Below are positions 15,968 through 24,269 of a stretch of 43,741 nt of DNA, piece by piece. The DNA is from Pseudanabaena sp. UWO311 (GTDB lineage: Bacteria > Cyanobacteriota > Cyanobacteriia > Pseudanabaenales > Pseudanabaenaceae): the NCBI RefSeq assembly GCF_006937785.1, contig NZ_SJEE01000042.1, positions 1 to 43,741 on the forward strand, in the 5' to 3' direction. A program made the position numbers and the translations under genes. Under the pieces are notes generated by a model that ran no database searches, had not been told where the DNA came from, and saw only the letters and a program-made list of their open reading frames with translations. Each line of letters begins with the position of its first letter. Within the stretch, counting starts at the first letter, position 1.

Positions 15968-16031
15968 AGTAAGGGCTGGTATGGGAACATAGTCTTACGA
16001 AATCTACAGCAATTTTCGATCAAATGAGCCG

Positions 16032-16082
16032 CAAGATAAATCTTGAAAGCGTTGCTTAGCAACGCTTTCAAGATTTATCTTG
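16032..16082. repeat. Perfect palindrome
   Basis: Two 25-bp arms (caagataaatcttgaaagcg and onward) surround one base. Located after the sugar-transferase gene, it has no GC-core loop, so it belongs to a different palindrome type. Confidence 0.8.
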
Positions 16083-16205
16083 GTTTGGGTTTAAGCGCAA
16101 ATCGTTGTAAGTGCAGTCTCCCTGTGCTAGCGCAAGATATGCATAAATTGCTTTCCACGCAATGTTGAAAAACTAGTAATTAGGCGTGACAAAAACTAAC
16201 ATCTA

Positions 16206-16245
16206 AAAAGAAAAATCGCCCACTGCGGGGGGCGATTTTTCTTTT
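16206..16245 (+). terminator. Rho-independent terminator
   Basis: AAAAGAAAAATCGCCC pairs with GGGCGATTTTTCTTTT around eight bases. The G/C stem and T-rich end mark a terminator for the exopolysaccharide genes. Confidence 0.85.
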
Positions 16246-16412
16246 CAGATTTTAAGGGCTTTTTTGCTTAGCTACTTACTGGTAAGCTTCATTTTTCGGC
16301 GTTTTTTCGGCAAATTCTTTTGCGTAGTGTTACAAAAGACATGATTTTTGAAACCTATCCGACTATAATTCAATAGCATTAATCCTTAAAACTCTTTACG
16401 AAGGTAATTAAA

Positions 16413-16673
16413 ATGAGCGAAGAACAAAATTCAGGACTTGGCGGATTTGTAAGTGGCTTACAGCAAAAGGCTGGAGAAGTAGCTGAAGGACTCAAGGAAA
16501 AGGCTGAAGGAGTTATCGGTGAAGAAAACGTCAAAAAGGTTACTGATACTCTAAATTTGGATGTTGGTGTCATGGCTAAAGATTCTGCAGGCAAAGCAGT
16601 TGATGCACTAGAGAATCTTACTGGTCGTGACATTGATGGTGATGGCGATATTGGTGGTAAGCCACAAGCTTAG
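16413..16673 (+). CDS. Small acidic helical protein with Asp/Gly-rich tail
   Basis: The 86-residue protein begins with Gly-rich and Lys/Glu heptad-like helices (GLQQKAGEVAEGLKEKAEG), resembling CsbD-like or antitoxin-like stress proteins. It ends R-D-I-D-G-D-G-D-I-G-G-K. The D-x-D-G-D-G-D pattern looks like a single EF-hand or dockerin calcium loop. AAGG about 11 bases before the ATG and a palindrome just after the stop support a real gene. There is no membrane segment or signal. Function unknown; calcium binding is a guess from the tail. Confidence 0.7.
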   Translation: MSEEQNSGLGGFVSGLQQKAGEVAEGLKEKAEGVIGEENVKKVTDTLNLDVGVMAKDSAGKAVDALENLTGRDIDGDGDIGGKPQA

Positions 16674-16674
16674 T

Positions 16675-16729
16675 AAAACCCGAAATGATAAATCGCCCGC
16701 GCAGCGGGCTATTTATCATTTCGGGTTTT
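16675..16729. repeat. GC-core palindrome, family 1 (GCA loop)
   Basis: It has 26-bp arms with one mismatch from AAAACCCGAAATG to its complement, around GCCCGC-GCA-GCGGGC. It begins one base past the stop of the small acidic gene. Confidence 0.85.
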
Positions 16730-16752
16730 AAGGTTTCTTTTATTTAACGACA

Positions 16753-16796
16753 AATCATTAATAAAGACGGCATAAATGCCGTCTTTATTAATGATT
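16753..16796. terminator. Palindrome covering the end of the pentapeptide gene
   Basis: It has 21-bp arms (aatcattaataaagacggca and onward) and an AA centre. The pentapeptide-repeat gene's stop (16788-16790) lies within it, so it may terminate both convergent transcripts. Confidence 0.75.
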
Positions 16797-17792
16797 ATGG
16801 ATCGAACCATCGGGCATAATCGTTCCAAACAAATTTGCTTCGGATAAACTAACTCCATTCAGATTGGCAAGCCGTAAATTAGCTTTAACTAAATTAGTAC
16901 CAATCAAAAAAGCAGCATCTAGCTTTGCTGAAACCAGTTGTGCTCCTGTCAAAATTGCCCCGTTTAAATTTGCATTACTTAAAATTGCATCACTTAAGAT
17001 TGTATCTTCCAAATTACTATCACACAGATCAGCATTGCTCAGAATTGCATTGCTCAGAACTGCATTTTTTAAATTTGCGTGCCTTAAATTAGCATTACTT
17101 AAATTGGCATTACTGAGAATTGCATCAGCTAAGTTAGCATGACAAAGATTAGCCTGATTAATAGCAGCGTTGCTCAAATCACATTCTTGCAAATTAGCAT
17201 TGTTCAGATTTGCGTTGCAAAGCTTTGAGTCCGATAAATTGCTATTACTAAGATCAGCAAATTCTAGATTTGCGTTAGTTAAATCACTGCGGTGGAGATC
17301 AGCATTTGTGAGATTAACATTGCTCAAAATGGCATTGCTTAAGTTTGTCTCACTTAAATTTGCATTGCTCAAATCACTTTCGTCTAAATCTGCACCACTC
17401 AAATTAGCACCATTAAAATGAGCTTTAGTAAGATCGGCTCCTTGTAAGTTTGCCATACTCAGATCGCATCTTTCTAAACAAGCTTCTCTTAGATGAGCTT
17501 TGCTCAAATAGGCTCCACTCACCTCAGCATCTTTAAGATTTACTTTATACAAATCTGCTTCTCGCAAATTTGCTTTCACGAGATCAGAACTACTGAGATT
17601 CGCACCTAATAAATTAGCGTTACTCAAATTTGTCCAGCGCAAGTTTACTCCACTCAAATCTGCTTCGCGGAGATTGGCACGTCTTAAGTTAGTACCACTC
17701 AAATTAGGGATAATCTCAGGATTTTCTAGTCGCCATCTATTCCAACTGGCTGCTCCTTGTTTCAGTATCGCAAGATGTTCTGAGTTTCCCAT
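16788..17792 (-). CDS. Pentapeptide-repeat protein
   Basis: Nearly the whole 334-residue protein (about 28-325) is built of A(D/N)LXX pentapeptides such as ANLRE, ADLSG, VNLRW and ANLLG. These fold as a right-handed quadrilateral beta helix. The N-terminal MGNSEHLAILKQGAASWNRW is the conserved leader seen in many cyanobacterial members. There is no signal peptide, transmembrane helix or fused domain, so it is probably cytosolic. Cyanobacterial pentapeptide proteins mostly lack known function; a few related proteins mimic DNA. Internal repetition makes strong antisense frames that are not genes. Confidence 0.92.
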   Translation of the reverse strand: MGNSEHLAILKQGAASWNRWRLENPEIIPNLSGTNLRRANLREADLSGVNLRWTNLSNANLLGANLSSSDLVKANLREADLYKVNLKDAEVSGAYLSKAHLREACLERCDLSMANLQGADLTKAHFNGANLSGADLDESDLSNANLSETNLSNAILSNVNLTNADLHRSDLTNANLEFADLSNSNLSDSKLCNANLNNANLQECDLSNAAINQANLCHANLADAILSNANLSNANLRHANLKNAVLSNAILSNADLCDSNLEDTILSDAILSNANLNGAILTGAQLVSAKLDAAFLIGTNLVKANLRLANLNGVSLSEANLFGTIMPDGSIHNH

Positions 17793-18146
17793 ATGTCTCT
17801 TCCTTTTACACCATGCTCTCGTTTAGATGTAGCGGTTATTTAGAGGGTTATACTCCCATTGATTATCACTTGGCGAAACAAGAAAAAGTCAGAAATTAAG
17901 GTATTGCTGTCGCCAGTTTTATTACAATGCTTTTCGCTCAATCCAAAACAAAAAGAAGTTATTTGTTTACATGTATAGCAATGCAAGTTTTGCTTAGTAC
18001 ATAAAAACCAAAAGATAAGTGGCGGCGCTTTGCGCTGTCACTTATCTTTTGGTTTTTGATTTGTCCTAGCTATGTTTTGCATTGCAATATAGCAATGCAA
18101 AAGGAGTATACTCTAACTAGCAATAGCTATAAACCTGTGAAGAATT
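17793..18146. other. Divergent intergenic region
   Basis: It separates the pentapeptide gene (leftward) from the AAA+/iron-sulfur gene (rightward) and must hold both promoters. It contains the family-1 palindrome at 18003-18057 and a direct repeat of tatagcaatgcaa (about 17974 and 18090). No coding frame is supported. Confidence 0.6.
18003..18057. repeat. GC-core palindrome, family 1 (AAAAACC ends)
   Basis: It has 26-bp arms with few mismatches around GGCGGCGC-TTT-GCGCTGTC. It is in a divergent promoter region, not behind a gene. Confidence 0.85.
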
Positions 18147-20333
18147 ATGTCTTCCAATTATTCTGAAACTTCTTTAGAGTGGATACAAGATCGATCGCAG
18201 GTTTTGCAGCCCTATCTAATTACCAAGGCTGAGCGAGGAATTATTGGTAAGAGTCGCTATGCGATGAGGCTTCGTCAAGAGATTAAAAGTGCCAGTGAAG
18301 ATCGGCAACCAGTATTGATTCTTGGCGAACCTGGACTGGATAAAGATAATATTGCGGCTTTGATTCATTTTAATTCGGCATATAGACGGGAAGCGATCGC
18401 AAAAGTAAATTGCAGCCTTGTCCAAACCAGTGGTGCAGATTTATTTGGACGTGCAGATGGCAATCATGGGCTATTAACATATTTGGGAAAAGGAACTCTA
18501 GTTTTAAATAACATCCAAGAGCTACCCAATGAATTGCGCCCCCAGATTGTGCAGCTTCTAAAAAACGGAACCTTTAGACGAGTCGGAAGTAATGCAACCG
18601 ATGCGCCTTTAATCTGTGAATCGCGGATCATTATGGTCTCTGAAAAACGTCAATCTACCTGTGAGTCATATGTTAAACATTCGATCAAAGTTCCATCGCT
18701 GAGAGTGCGAAAAGCTGATATTAAACCACATGTGGAATATTACATTAGTTTGTTTTGTCGCGATCGCGGTATTCCTAAACCAACTATTACTGCTGAGGCT
18801 TTACGCAGTCTCCAAAGCTATGATTTCACAGGAAATTTAAAAGAACTACAATTATTGGTGGAACGAGCAATATTACAGTCACAGGGTGCGCCATCGCTAA
18901 ACGAATCAGTGTTTTGGTCAACCCAACCCAAGGGTAAAAAGTTTCGCTTTAATCTACTCAATGCCTATCCTAATCTACGTCGGTTCCTACGTAGTGAATG
19001 GTTTCCCGATCGCCTTAACTATGGATTTACGTTCACTTTTTTTGCGATCGTCGTTGCCATACTGTTTTTAGCTCCTCAAACTCGCGATCAAAATATTGCG
19101 CTTAATTTTTTTTGGGCATGGTGGTGGCCATTAATTTTAATTAGCTTTCCCTTTGTAGGAAGACTATGGTGTTCTATCTGTCCGTTTATGATTTATGGAG
19201 AGGTAGTGCAGAAGCTCTCTCTATGGCTATTTCCACGACAGCTTAAACATTGGAATCGAGATATTTCTGAACGTTGGGGTGGATGGTTTTTATTCGGTCT
19301 ATTTGTGCTGATCTACTTATGGGAAGAGCTTTGGGATTTACAAAATACTGCCTATCTTTCTGCATATTTATTGCTATTGATTACGGCTGGAGCGATGATC
19401 TGTTCGCTGATTTTTGAACGCAGGTACTGGTGTCGCTATCTCTGTCCCATTGGAGGGATGAATGGACTATTTGCAAAACTCTCAATGACGGAATTACGCG
19501 CTCAACAAGGAACTTGTTCGGCTGAATGTACGACCTATCAATGCTATAAAGGCGGCGTGAAAAAAGGCGAAGGTCTAGAGACAAATGGATGTCCGCTTTA
19601 TTCTCATCCTGCTCAATTACAAGATAATCGCGACTGTGTGCTATGTATGACTTGCCTCAAGGCTTGCCCCCATAGGTCTGTAGAGTTTAATCTTCGTCCT
19701 CCCGCAATTGAACTATGGACAACCCATGTACCACGCACCTATGAAGTTGCTTTGCTCTTGTTACTGCTTGGTGGTGCATTTTTGCATCGCTTACCAGAAA
19801 TCACCTCGTTTTTTGGTTTGCCGTCTATTACGGAAGCATTCTTTCCCCATTTGGCAGTATCTCTACTCATTCTGATTGTCGCTGCGGTAATTCCCTTAAT
19901 TACTTATGGGATCATGCGATTGCTCTACTTTCTCACAATTGTCTGGAGAAAGAATTGCGAAGACAATCAGCTTCCTTTTAGTATTACAGCCTGTAAACCC
20001 AGACCATTTATCCAGCTCGCCTATGGATACTTGCCATTAGTTCTAGGCGCAAATCTAGCGCATTATTTACGTCTATTTCTCCAAGAAGCAGGTCGGGTAT
20101 TGCCAGTTACTTGGGCGACTTTTGGGCTGGATGGTTCGACATTGCCAATTTTTATTGCTCATCCTGCGGTAATTTCCTTTTTGCAAGGAACCACATTAAT
20201 TTTCTCTGTGCTTTTGTCATGGGTGCTAACGCAAAAGATTGCCAGACAGCCTTGGCGATCGCTGATACCTCAACATTTGAGTGCGGTCATTTTAGCGATC
20301 GCTTTGTGGCTAGTTATAGTTTTCCCTACTTAA
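18147..20333 (+). CDS. Degenerate enhancer-binding-protein AAA+ domain fused to a NapH/NosR-like membrane polyferredoxin
   Basis: This is a 728-residue fusion. Residues 30-245 align along their length with the NtrC-type AAA+ domain (GIIGKSRYAMRLRQEI, GTFRRVGS, YDFTGNLKELQLLVERAIL). The Walker A site is G-E-P-G-L-D-K-D instead of GExGxGKE, and Walker B D-E is N-N (121-122). The GAFTGA loop is replaced by a short ADGNHG and no HTH follows. From about 290 come some ten hydrophobic segments with WCSICP (341-346) and WCRYLCP (428-434), cysteines at 457, 461, 466 and 482, and C497-C500-C503-C507-P, a [4Fe-4S] motif. This matches the NapH/NosR/CcoG-like quinol-to-cluster electron-transfer class. A redox-sensing or electron-input role is inference. 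Confidence 0.85.
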   Translation: MSSNYSETSLEWIQDRSQVLQPYLITKAERGIIGKSRYAMRLRQEIKSASEDRQPVLILGEPGLDKDNIAALIHFNSAYRREAIAKVNCSLVQTSGADLFGRADGNHGLLTYLGKGTLVLNNIQELPNELRPQIVQLLKNGTFRRVGSNATDAPLICESRIIMVSEKRQSTCESYVKHSIKVPSLRVRKADIKPHVEYYISLFCRDRGIPKPTITAEALRSLQSYDFTGNLKELQLLVERAILQSQGAPSLNESVFWSTQPKGKKFRFNLLNAYPNLRRFLRSEWFPDRLNYGFTFTFFAIVVAILFLAPQTRDQNIALNFFWAWWWPLILISFPFVGRLWCSICPFMIYGEVVQKLSLWLFPRQLKHWNRDISERWGGWFLFGLFVLIYLWEELWDLQNTAYLSAYLLLLITAGAMICSLIFERRYWCRYLCPIGGMNGLFAKLSMTELRAQQGTCSAECTTYQCYKGGVKKGEGLETNGCPLYSHPAQLQDNRDCVLCMTCLKACPHRSVEFNLRPPAIELWTTHVPRTYEVALLLLLLGGAFLHRLPEITSFFGLPSITEAFFPHLAVSLLILIVAAVIPLITYGIMRLLYFLTIVWRKNCEDNQLPFSITACKPRPFIQLAYGYLPLVLGANLAHYLRLFLQEAGRVLPVTWATFGLDGSTLPIFIAHPAVISFLQGTTLIFSVLLSWVLTQKIARQPWRSLIPQHLSAVILAIALWLVIVFPT

Positions 20334-20359
20334 AACGCATTACAGCGCTTTGCTGAACC

Positions 20360-20402
20360 AATAAATAGCGGTGCACGGCTTCGCCGTGCACCGCTATTTA
20401 TT
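20360..20402. repeat. GC-core palindrome, family 1 (short)
   Basis: It has perfect 20-bp arms around GGC-TTC-GCC, between two convergent stop codons. It could end both transcripts. Confidence 0.85.
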
Positions 20403-20423
20403 TAGTGGGAAGGGAGTATCTTT

Positions 20424-21524
20424 TTATGTCGCAATCATCTGATCGTATAGTTGAGCCGTTTTTTCAAGCATGATTTCGCTTGAGAAAAGTTGACGATAGC
20501 GGCTATAACCATCTTTTGCAAAGCGATCGCGTAGCTCTTGATCAGCAATTAGTTCGGCAAGCTTAACAGCCAAACTGTCAGGATCGCGAGGCATCACGAT
20601 AAAACCTGTTCGGCGATCACTTACTTGTTCAGCAATACCACCCACACGAGTTCCGACTACTGGCTTTCCTTGAGACATCGCTTCTGCACAGGCAAGACTG
20701 CAAGCTTCTTGGAGCGAAGGCAATACAAAAATGTCAAACAGTTGCATCAGGTTCGGTAAGTCATCAAGATAGCCCGTGAAAATCACGCGATCGCTTATAC
20801 CTAAATCTTGAGCTTCTTGTTTAAGAGAAGCTTCTAAATCACCATTACCTGCAATTACTAAATGCAGGTTTTCTCCTTGCAATTTTGCAAAAGCCTGAAG
20901 TAAATAGGTTAGCCCTTTTGCTTCATCTAATCGGGCTGCTGTCCCAAGGATGATTTGATTGGCTGGGTCTAGTTGAAATTTCTTGGTGAGTTCTAATGAT
21001 TTATCAGAATCGAGAATTGGCTCTTTGACTCCGTTGTAAATCAAATGGAGCTTTTTTTCACTTAATCCCAATTCCCGTAAAAGATTATATTCAGCTTCAC
21101 AAACACAAATTACGCGATCGGCAAACCAATTGCTAAACCAGCGTGACATTTGATAACTAAATTTTGCCCCTAGTCCATGAAAGCCATGTACAGTATAGAG
21201 AATAGGGACTTTCTTTAAAGCTAAATATACAGCTAGCATTAATTCGTGAGCGCCGTGAACATGCACAAGATCGATCGCCTGTTCTCTTTGGATTTCCTTG
21301 ATTCTTGCGATCAGTTCTGGAAAGCCTTTAAATACATTAATCTCCCACTTTGTGTATTCACGCTGCAAAATTGGTAAAGCTCGAAATTTGGGAGCACCTT
21401 TGCCATCTGGGGCTAATAGCGATATTTTGTAGCGATCTCGTAGTCCTTCAATGAGGCTAAGGGCTTGCTTTTCTGTGCCACCTTGATTGAGGTAAGGCAG
21501 AATGAATAAAATGTGTTTTTTCAC
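20424..21524 (-). CDS. Glycosyltransferase family 4
   Basis: This is a 366-residue GT-B enzyme. The N-terminal ILFILPYLNQGGTEKQALSL is the acceptor-side nucleotide-fold start, and DLVHVHGAHELM and VHGFHG follow. The C-terminal domain has GTAARLDEAKGLTYLLQAF and the E-x7-E motif in EACSLACAE (about 275). Members use nucleotide-diphosphate sugars with retention, mostly for exopolysaccharide or lipid glycosylation. The longest frame begins with a TTG at 21536. The GTG at 21524 (KKHILFILPY) is the more natural start, though no clear Shine-Dalgarno is seen. It faces away from the Uma2 gene and may work with the exopolysaccharide genes upstream. Confidence 0.88.
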   Translation of the reverse strand: MKKHILFILPYLNQGGTEKQALSLIEGLRDRYKISLLAPDGKGAPKFRALPILQREYTKWEINVFKGFPELIARIKEIQREQAIDLVHVHGAHELMLAVYLALKKVPILYTVHGFHGLGAKFSYQMSRWFSNWFADRVICVCEAEYNLLRELGLSEKKLHLIYNGVKEPILDSDKSLELTKKFQLDPANQIILGTAARLDEAKGLTYLLQAFAKLQGENLHLVIAGNGDLEASLKQEAQDLGISDRVIFTGYLDDLPNLMQLFDIFVLPSLQEACSLACAEAMSQGKPVVGTRVGGIAEQVSDRRTGFIVMPRDPDSLAVKLAELIADQELRDRFAKDGYSRYRQLFSSEIMLEKTAQLYDQMIAT

Positions 21525-21625
21525 TGTATATGACAATTACTTTTTGCTATGCTGTCAGCAAATTGAGTTTAGTTATAGCAGTTATAATTGAGGAAAGTCA
21601 AAACCCCAAAGATAGAGGTGTGGCA

Positions 21626-22255
21626 ATGGTGCAAGCATTAGTTAACTGCGATCGCATGACTTTTGAAGAGTTTATCGATTGGTATCCCGAAGATGGTAAG
21701 CGCTATGAGCTATATAGAGGAGCAGTTAGAGAAATGATGCCCATAGGTGATCATGAATTAACTAGTAGCTTTTTGTCTGAGGAGCTAACTTTAGAGGTTC
21801 GTAGTAATCATCCTAACTATCGAGTTAGTAGGATGTGTCTACTAAAGCCAGAAATGGCTGAGACTGGTTTTATCCCTGACGTGGTAGTGATAGATCGGCT
21901 CGAACTCGTCAACGAACCTTTGTGGCAAAAAGCTTCAGTGATTCAAAACGGCAAAACTATTCCCTTAGTCATCGAAGTTGTCAGTACTAACTGGAGCGAC
22001 GACTATGCAATCAAGCTATCGCAATATGAGGTGATGGGAATTGCGGAATACTGGATTGTGGATTATCGGGCGCTAGGGGCAGTGCGACACATTGGCAAGC
22101 CAAAGCAGCCAACGGTGACAGTTTGCAAATTAATCGAAGGAGAATATCAGCTATTTCTATTTACTTCTGGGAAACGGATTGAATCCGATATTTTACCCAA
22201 GCTAAATTTGATGACTGATACGATTTTTCAAGCTGCTATTGAGGTTGCAGGATAA
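21626..22255 (+). CDS. Uma2 family (DUF820) predicted restriction-like endonuclease
   Basis: The 209-residue protein matches Uma2, a PD-(D/E)XK-fold family greatly expanded in cyanobacteria, often with transposons, with no proven role for most members. MTFEEFIDWYPEDGKRYELYRG is the usual N-terminus, GFIPDVVVID (about 79-88) supplies the catalytic aspartate, LVIEVVS (about 112-118) the glutamate, and DDYAIKLSQYEVMGIAEYWIVD the conserved lysine helix. GAGG lies 7 bases before the ATG at 21626. The longer frame from 21530 has no ribosome binding site. It stands alone between divergent and convergent neighbours. Confidence 0.9.
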   Translation: MVQALVNCDRMTFEEFIDWYPEDGKRYELYRGAVREMMPIGDHELTSSFLSEELTLEVRSNHPNYRVSRMCLLKPEMAETGFIPDVVVIDRLELVNEPLWQKASVIQNGKTIPLVIEVVSTNWSDDYAIKLSQYEVMGIAEYWIVDYRALGAVRHIGKPKQPTVTVCKLIEGEYQLFLFTSGKRIESDILPKLNLMTDTIFQAAIEVAG

Positions 22256-22270
22256 GCCCTGCTGAAGGTC

Positions 22271-23011
22271 TCAACGAGATCCTAGACTTAATGGCATTTC
22301 GAGAGAATGCTCCAACAAAAATTCCCGATCGCATAACACCTTCTTTGTCGAACCATCATAGACAATTTTACCCTCACTCAAGACAACAGTGCGATCGCAT
22401 AGCTCTAGAACTAAGTCTAAATCGTGAGTAGCAATTAATTGAGTTTCGGGCAAAGTATGCAAAAGCTGGATTAACTGACGGCGCGATCGCGGATCGAGCT
22501 GGGCAGATGGCTCATCAAATACTAAGACCTGCGGCTGCATCGCTAAAACCCCTGCGATCGCAACTCTTTTCTTTTCACCACCAGAAAGATTATGAGATAG
22601 CCTCTCTCGATATTTTGCAACATCTAGCCCGACTGCCACCAAAGCTTCTGCTACCCTTGTTTTTAGCTCATCTCCTCGGAGTCCTTGATTCATTAGACCA
22701 AAAGCAACATCTTCCCAAACCGTTGGCATAAATAATTGATCATCTGGATTTTGAAACACTAGCCCAACAAAATTCCGAATTGCGGCGAAATTGCTGGGCT
22801 TGACGACCATCTCACCGACCACGATTTCGCCCTGCTGTGGCATGAGAATGCCGTTCAGATGCAAAAGTAATGTTGACTTTCCAGAACCATTGGCTCCAAT
22901 GAGTCCCACCCTCTCGGTTGCGGCGATCTGGAGATTAATCCCTTTTAGAGCCTGAATACCATCAGGATAGCAATAACTGAGGTTCTCAATAGAAATAGGA
23001 TTGTGATGCAA
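22271..23011 (-). CDS. Cobalt/nickel ECF transporter ATPase CbiO
   Basis: The 246-residue ATPase powers the CbiMNQO/NikMNQO metal importer. GANGSGKST (39-47) is Walker A, VFQNPDDQLF the Q-loop, LSGGEKKRVAIAGVL the ABC signature, VLVFDEPSAQLD Walker B and ATHDLDL the switch histidine. It starts with a TTG six bases past the cbiQ stop and no ATG occurs before residue 57, so a TTG start is likely. It is last in a four-gene minus-strand set. Whether Co2+ or Ni2+ is imported cannot be decided, and no cobalamin riboswitch was seen upstream of the set. Confidence 0.9.
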   Translation of the reverse strand: MHHNPISIENLSYCYPDGIQALKGINLQIAATERVGLIGANGSGKSTLLLHLNGILMPQQGEIVVGEMVVKPSNFAAIRNFVGLVFQNPDDQLFMPTVWEDVAFGLMNQGLRGDELKTRVAEALVAVGLDVAKYRERLSHNLSGGEKKRVAIAGVLAMQPQVLVFDEPSAQLDPRSRRQLIQLLHTLPETQLIATHDLDLVLELCDRTVVLSEGKIVYDGSTKKVLCDREFLLEHSLEMPLSLGSR

Positions 23012-23017
23012 AGCGCT

Positions 23018-23830
23018 TTAACTAATAAAAACTTGACCGACTATAATCAAAATCATAACGCAACTAATTGCCATGCGATCGCTCCATGTGCTCGTAACTG
23101 ATTCGAGCATGACTGGAGTACCTTGATAGCCGCGTGCTAACATCGCCTGATAAATGCGATCGCCGCGATCGTAAGTGCGGATAAACAGAACTCCTAACAT
23201 ATTGCCTAGTACCTGTCGTTGCCACGGTCGATCGTGTCGTTGGGGATTATAGAGATTTTGTGGCGCAAAATTGCGGGCAGTTGCCGCACGATGCATAGCA
23301 TTAAATTCGTTAGTTAAGACTCCAATGTAGCGATACATCGAGGTGAGAATGCTAACTAACAGTGGTGGCATTTTGAGAGTAACTAGAGCTTGGAGTAATA
23401 ATGGAATGGAAGTACTGAGAGTGAGAATATTTAATAGTAGTAAAGATAAAAACGCTTTGATACTCACACTTCCTAAAATTATTAATCCATTGGTAGTTAT
23501 TTGTAACCATCCCCATTGCCAAAGTATCTGTCCACCACCACGGAAGAGAGTTCCTAATAGAATCACGCTAATAAAGGCTAATTCGATCGCCATACGTTTG
23601 GCGAGAATTCCTAAACTAACTTTACTCCAGTAGAGAATTGGCAAAACAGCAACTCCATATACTGCCCAAGTCCACCATCTGCCCATTGGAGTTAGGGCGA
23701 TCGCAAATACCAATAGGAATATACAGATCAAGCGTGTATGTACAGCTAAGCGATTCCATAAATTTAAGCGATCGCTCAGTGTTTGACATAGGCGATCATT
23801 TGACTCAATGAGATGAATATGTAGAAGCAT
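23018..23830 (-). CDS. Cobalt/nickel ECF transporter T component CbiQ
   Basis: The 270-residue membrane protein has several helices (about 32-55, 58-75, 80-95, 105-150, 248-268) and the T-component coupling motifs. The Ala-Arg-Gly signature is here ARGYQGTP in MLARGYQGTPV (about 230-240), with AARNFAPQNLYNP before it. These cytosolic helices clasp the CbiO ATPases. A short linker of six bases leads to cbiO. The N-terminal 30 residues are polar and longer than in many CbiQ proteins. The PDGLE-domain gene lies 92 bp upstream on the same strand, separated by a hairpin. Confidence 0.9.
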   Translation of the reverse strand: MLLHIHLIESNDRLCQTLSDRLNLWNRLAVHTRLICIFLLVFAIALTPMGRWWTWAVYGVAVLPILYWSKVSLGILAKRMAIELAFISVILLGTLFRGGGQILWQWGWLQITTNGLIILGSVSIKAFLSLLLLNILTLSTSIPLLLQALVTLKMPPLLVSILTSMYRYIGVLTNEFNAMHRAATARNFAPQNLYNPQRHDRPWQRQVLGNMLGVLFIRTYDRGDRIYQAMLARGYQGTPVMLESVTSTWSDRMAISCVMILIIVGQVFIS

Positions 23831-23899
23831 AGATTTAGTTTTATAGAAGCAGACTAAAGGATACTTCTAAGCAACCTGTTTCAACTGGTTTGAGCTTTT

Positions 23900-23922
23900 A
23901 GCCCGCACTTGAGTGCAGGGCT
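23900..23922 (-). terminator. Hairpin behind the PDGLE gene
   Basis: AGCCCGCACT pairs with AGTGCAGGGCT apart from one mismatch, ending at the stop codon. It may weaken read-through into cbiQ. Confidence 0.5.
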
Positions 23923-24246
23923 TTATTTCTGTTTTGGTTCAGATTTACGTACTGTGAGTTTGCCAACTCCCCATGCTAAGCCAAATACAACTAATGTTCC
24001 TGTAATTCCCGCTAGTGCAGTTGATGCTTTCTGATCGGGAACTGACTTGACAGAATATTCATCAAAAATATTGGCAAAGGGAAGTTGTTTTGTTGATGAG
24101 TTCTCAATAGCTTTATCTTCAAATTTTAGATCTTGAGAGACTCGATCTAATCCATCTGGATCTTTGCTAGCAAAGGGTGAGATGAATGCAGCAATACTCA
24201 GTGCTAGAAATAATCCTGAGAATAGAAAAACACGATTTTTATGCAT
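23923..24246 (-). CDS. PDGLE-domain protein, CbiN-like component
   Basis: The 107-residue protein has an N-terminal helix (about 6-24), an outside loop and a C-terminal helix (about 75-97). The segment SPFASKDPDGLDRV (about 24-37) contains the PDGL core that defines the PDGLE domain, found with CbiM and CbiQ in cobalt and nickel importers. It takes the place of CbiN, the two-helix protein that helps CbiM load metal. It lies 23 bp after cbiM and before cbiQ. A weak ribosome binding site suggests translation is coupled or low. Confidence 0.85.
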   Translation of the reverse strand: MHKNRVFLFSGLFLALSIAAFISPFASKDPDGLDRVSQDLKFEDKAIENSSTKQLPFANIFDEYSVKSVPDQKASTALAGITGTLVVFGLAWGVGKLTVRKSEPKQK

Positions 24247-24269
24247 TTGTTTATGGCTTTTATGTCAAC

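Larger units (their letters stand above)
15968..16412. other. Non-coding gap with two hairpins
   Basis: No supported gene. It holds a perfect palindrome (16032-16082) and a T-tract terminator (16206-16245). The segment around 16262-16316 reads on the minus strand as a short open tail ending FAEKTPKNEAYQ with no start, possibly a gene relic. AAGG before 16413 serves the next gene. Confidence 0.55.

Noticed and set aside
16864-17421. Plus-strand frames rich in Leu, Lys and Ala
   Set aside because: They are antisense shadows of the pentapeptide-repeat gene.
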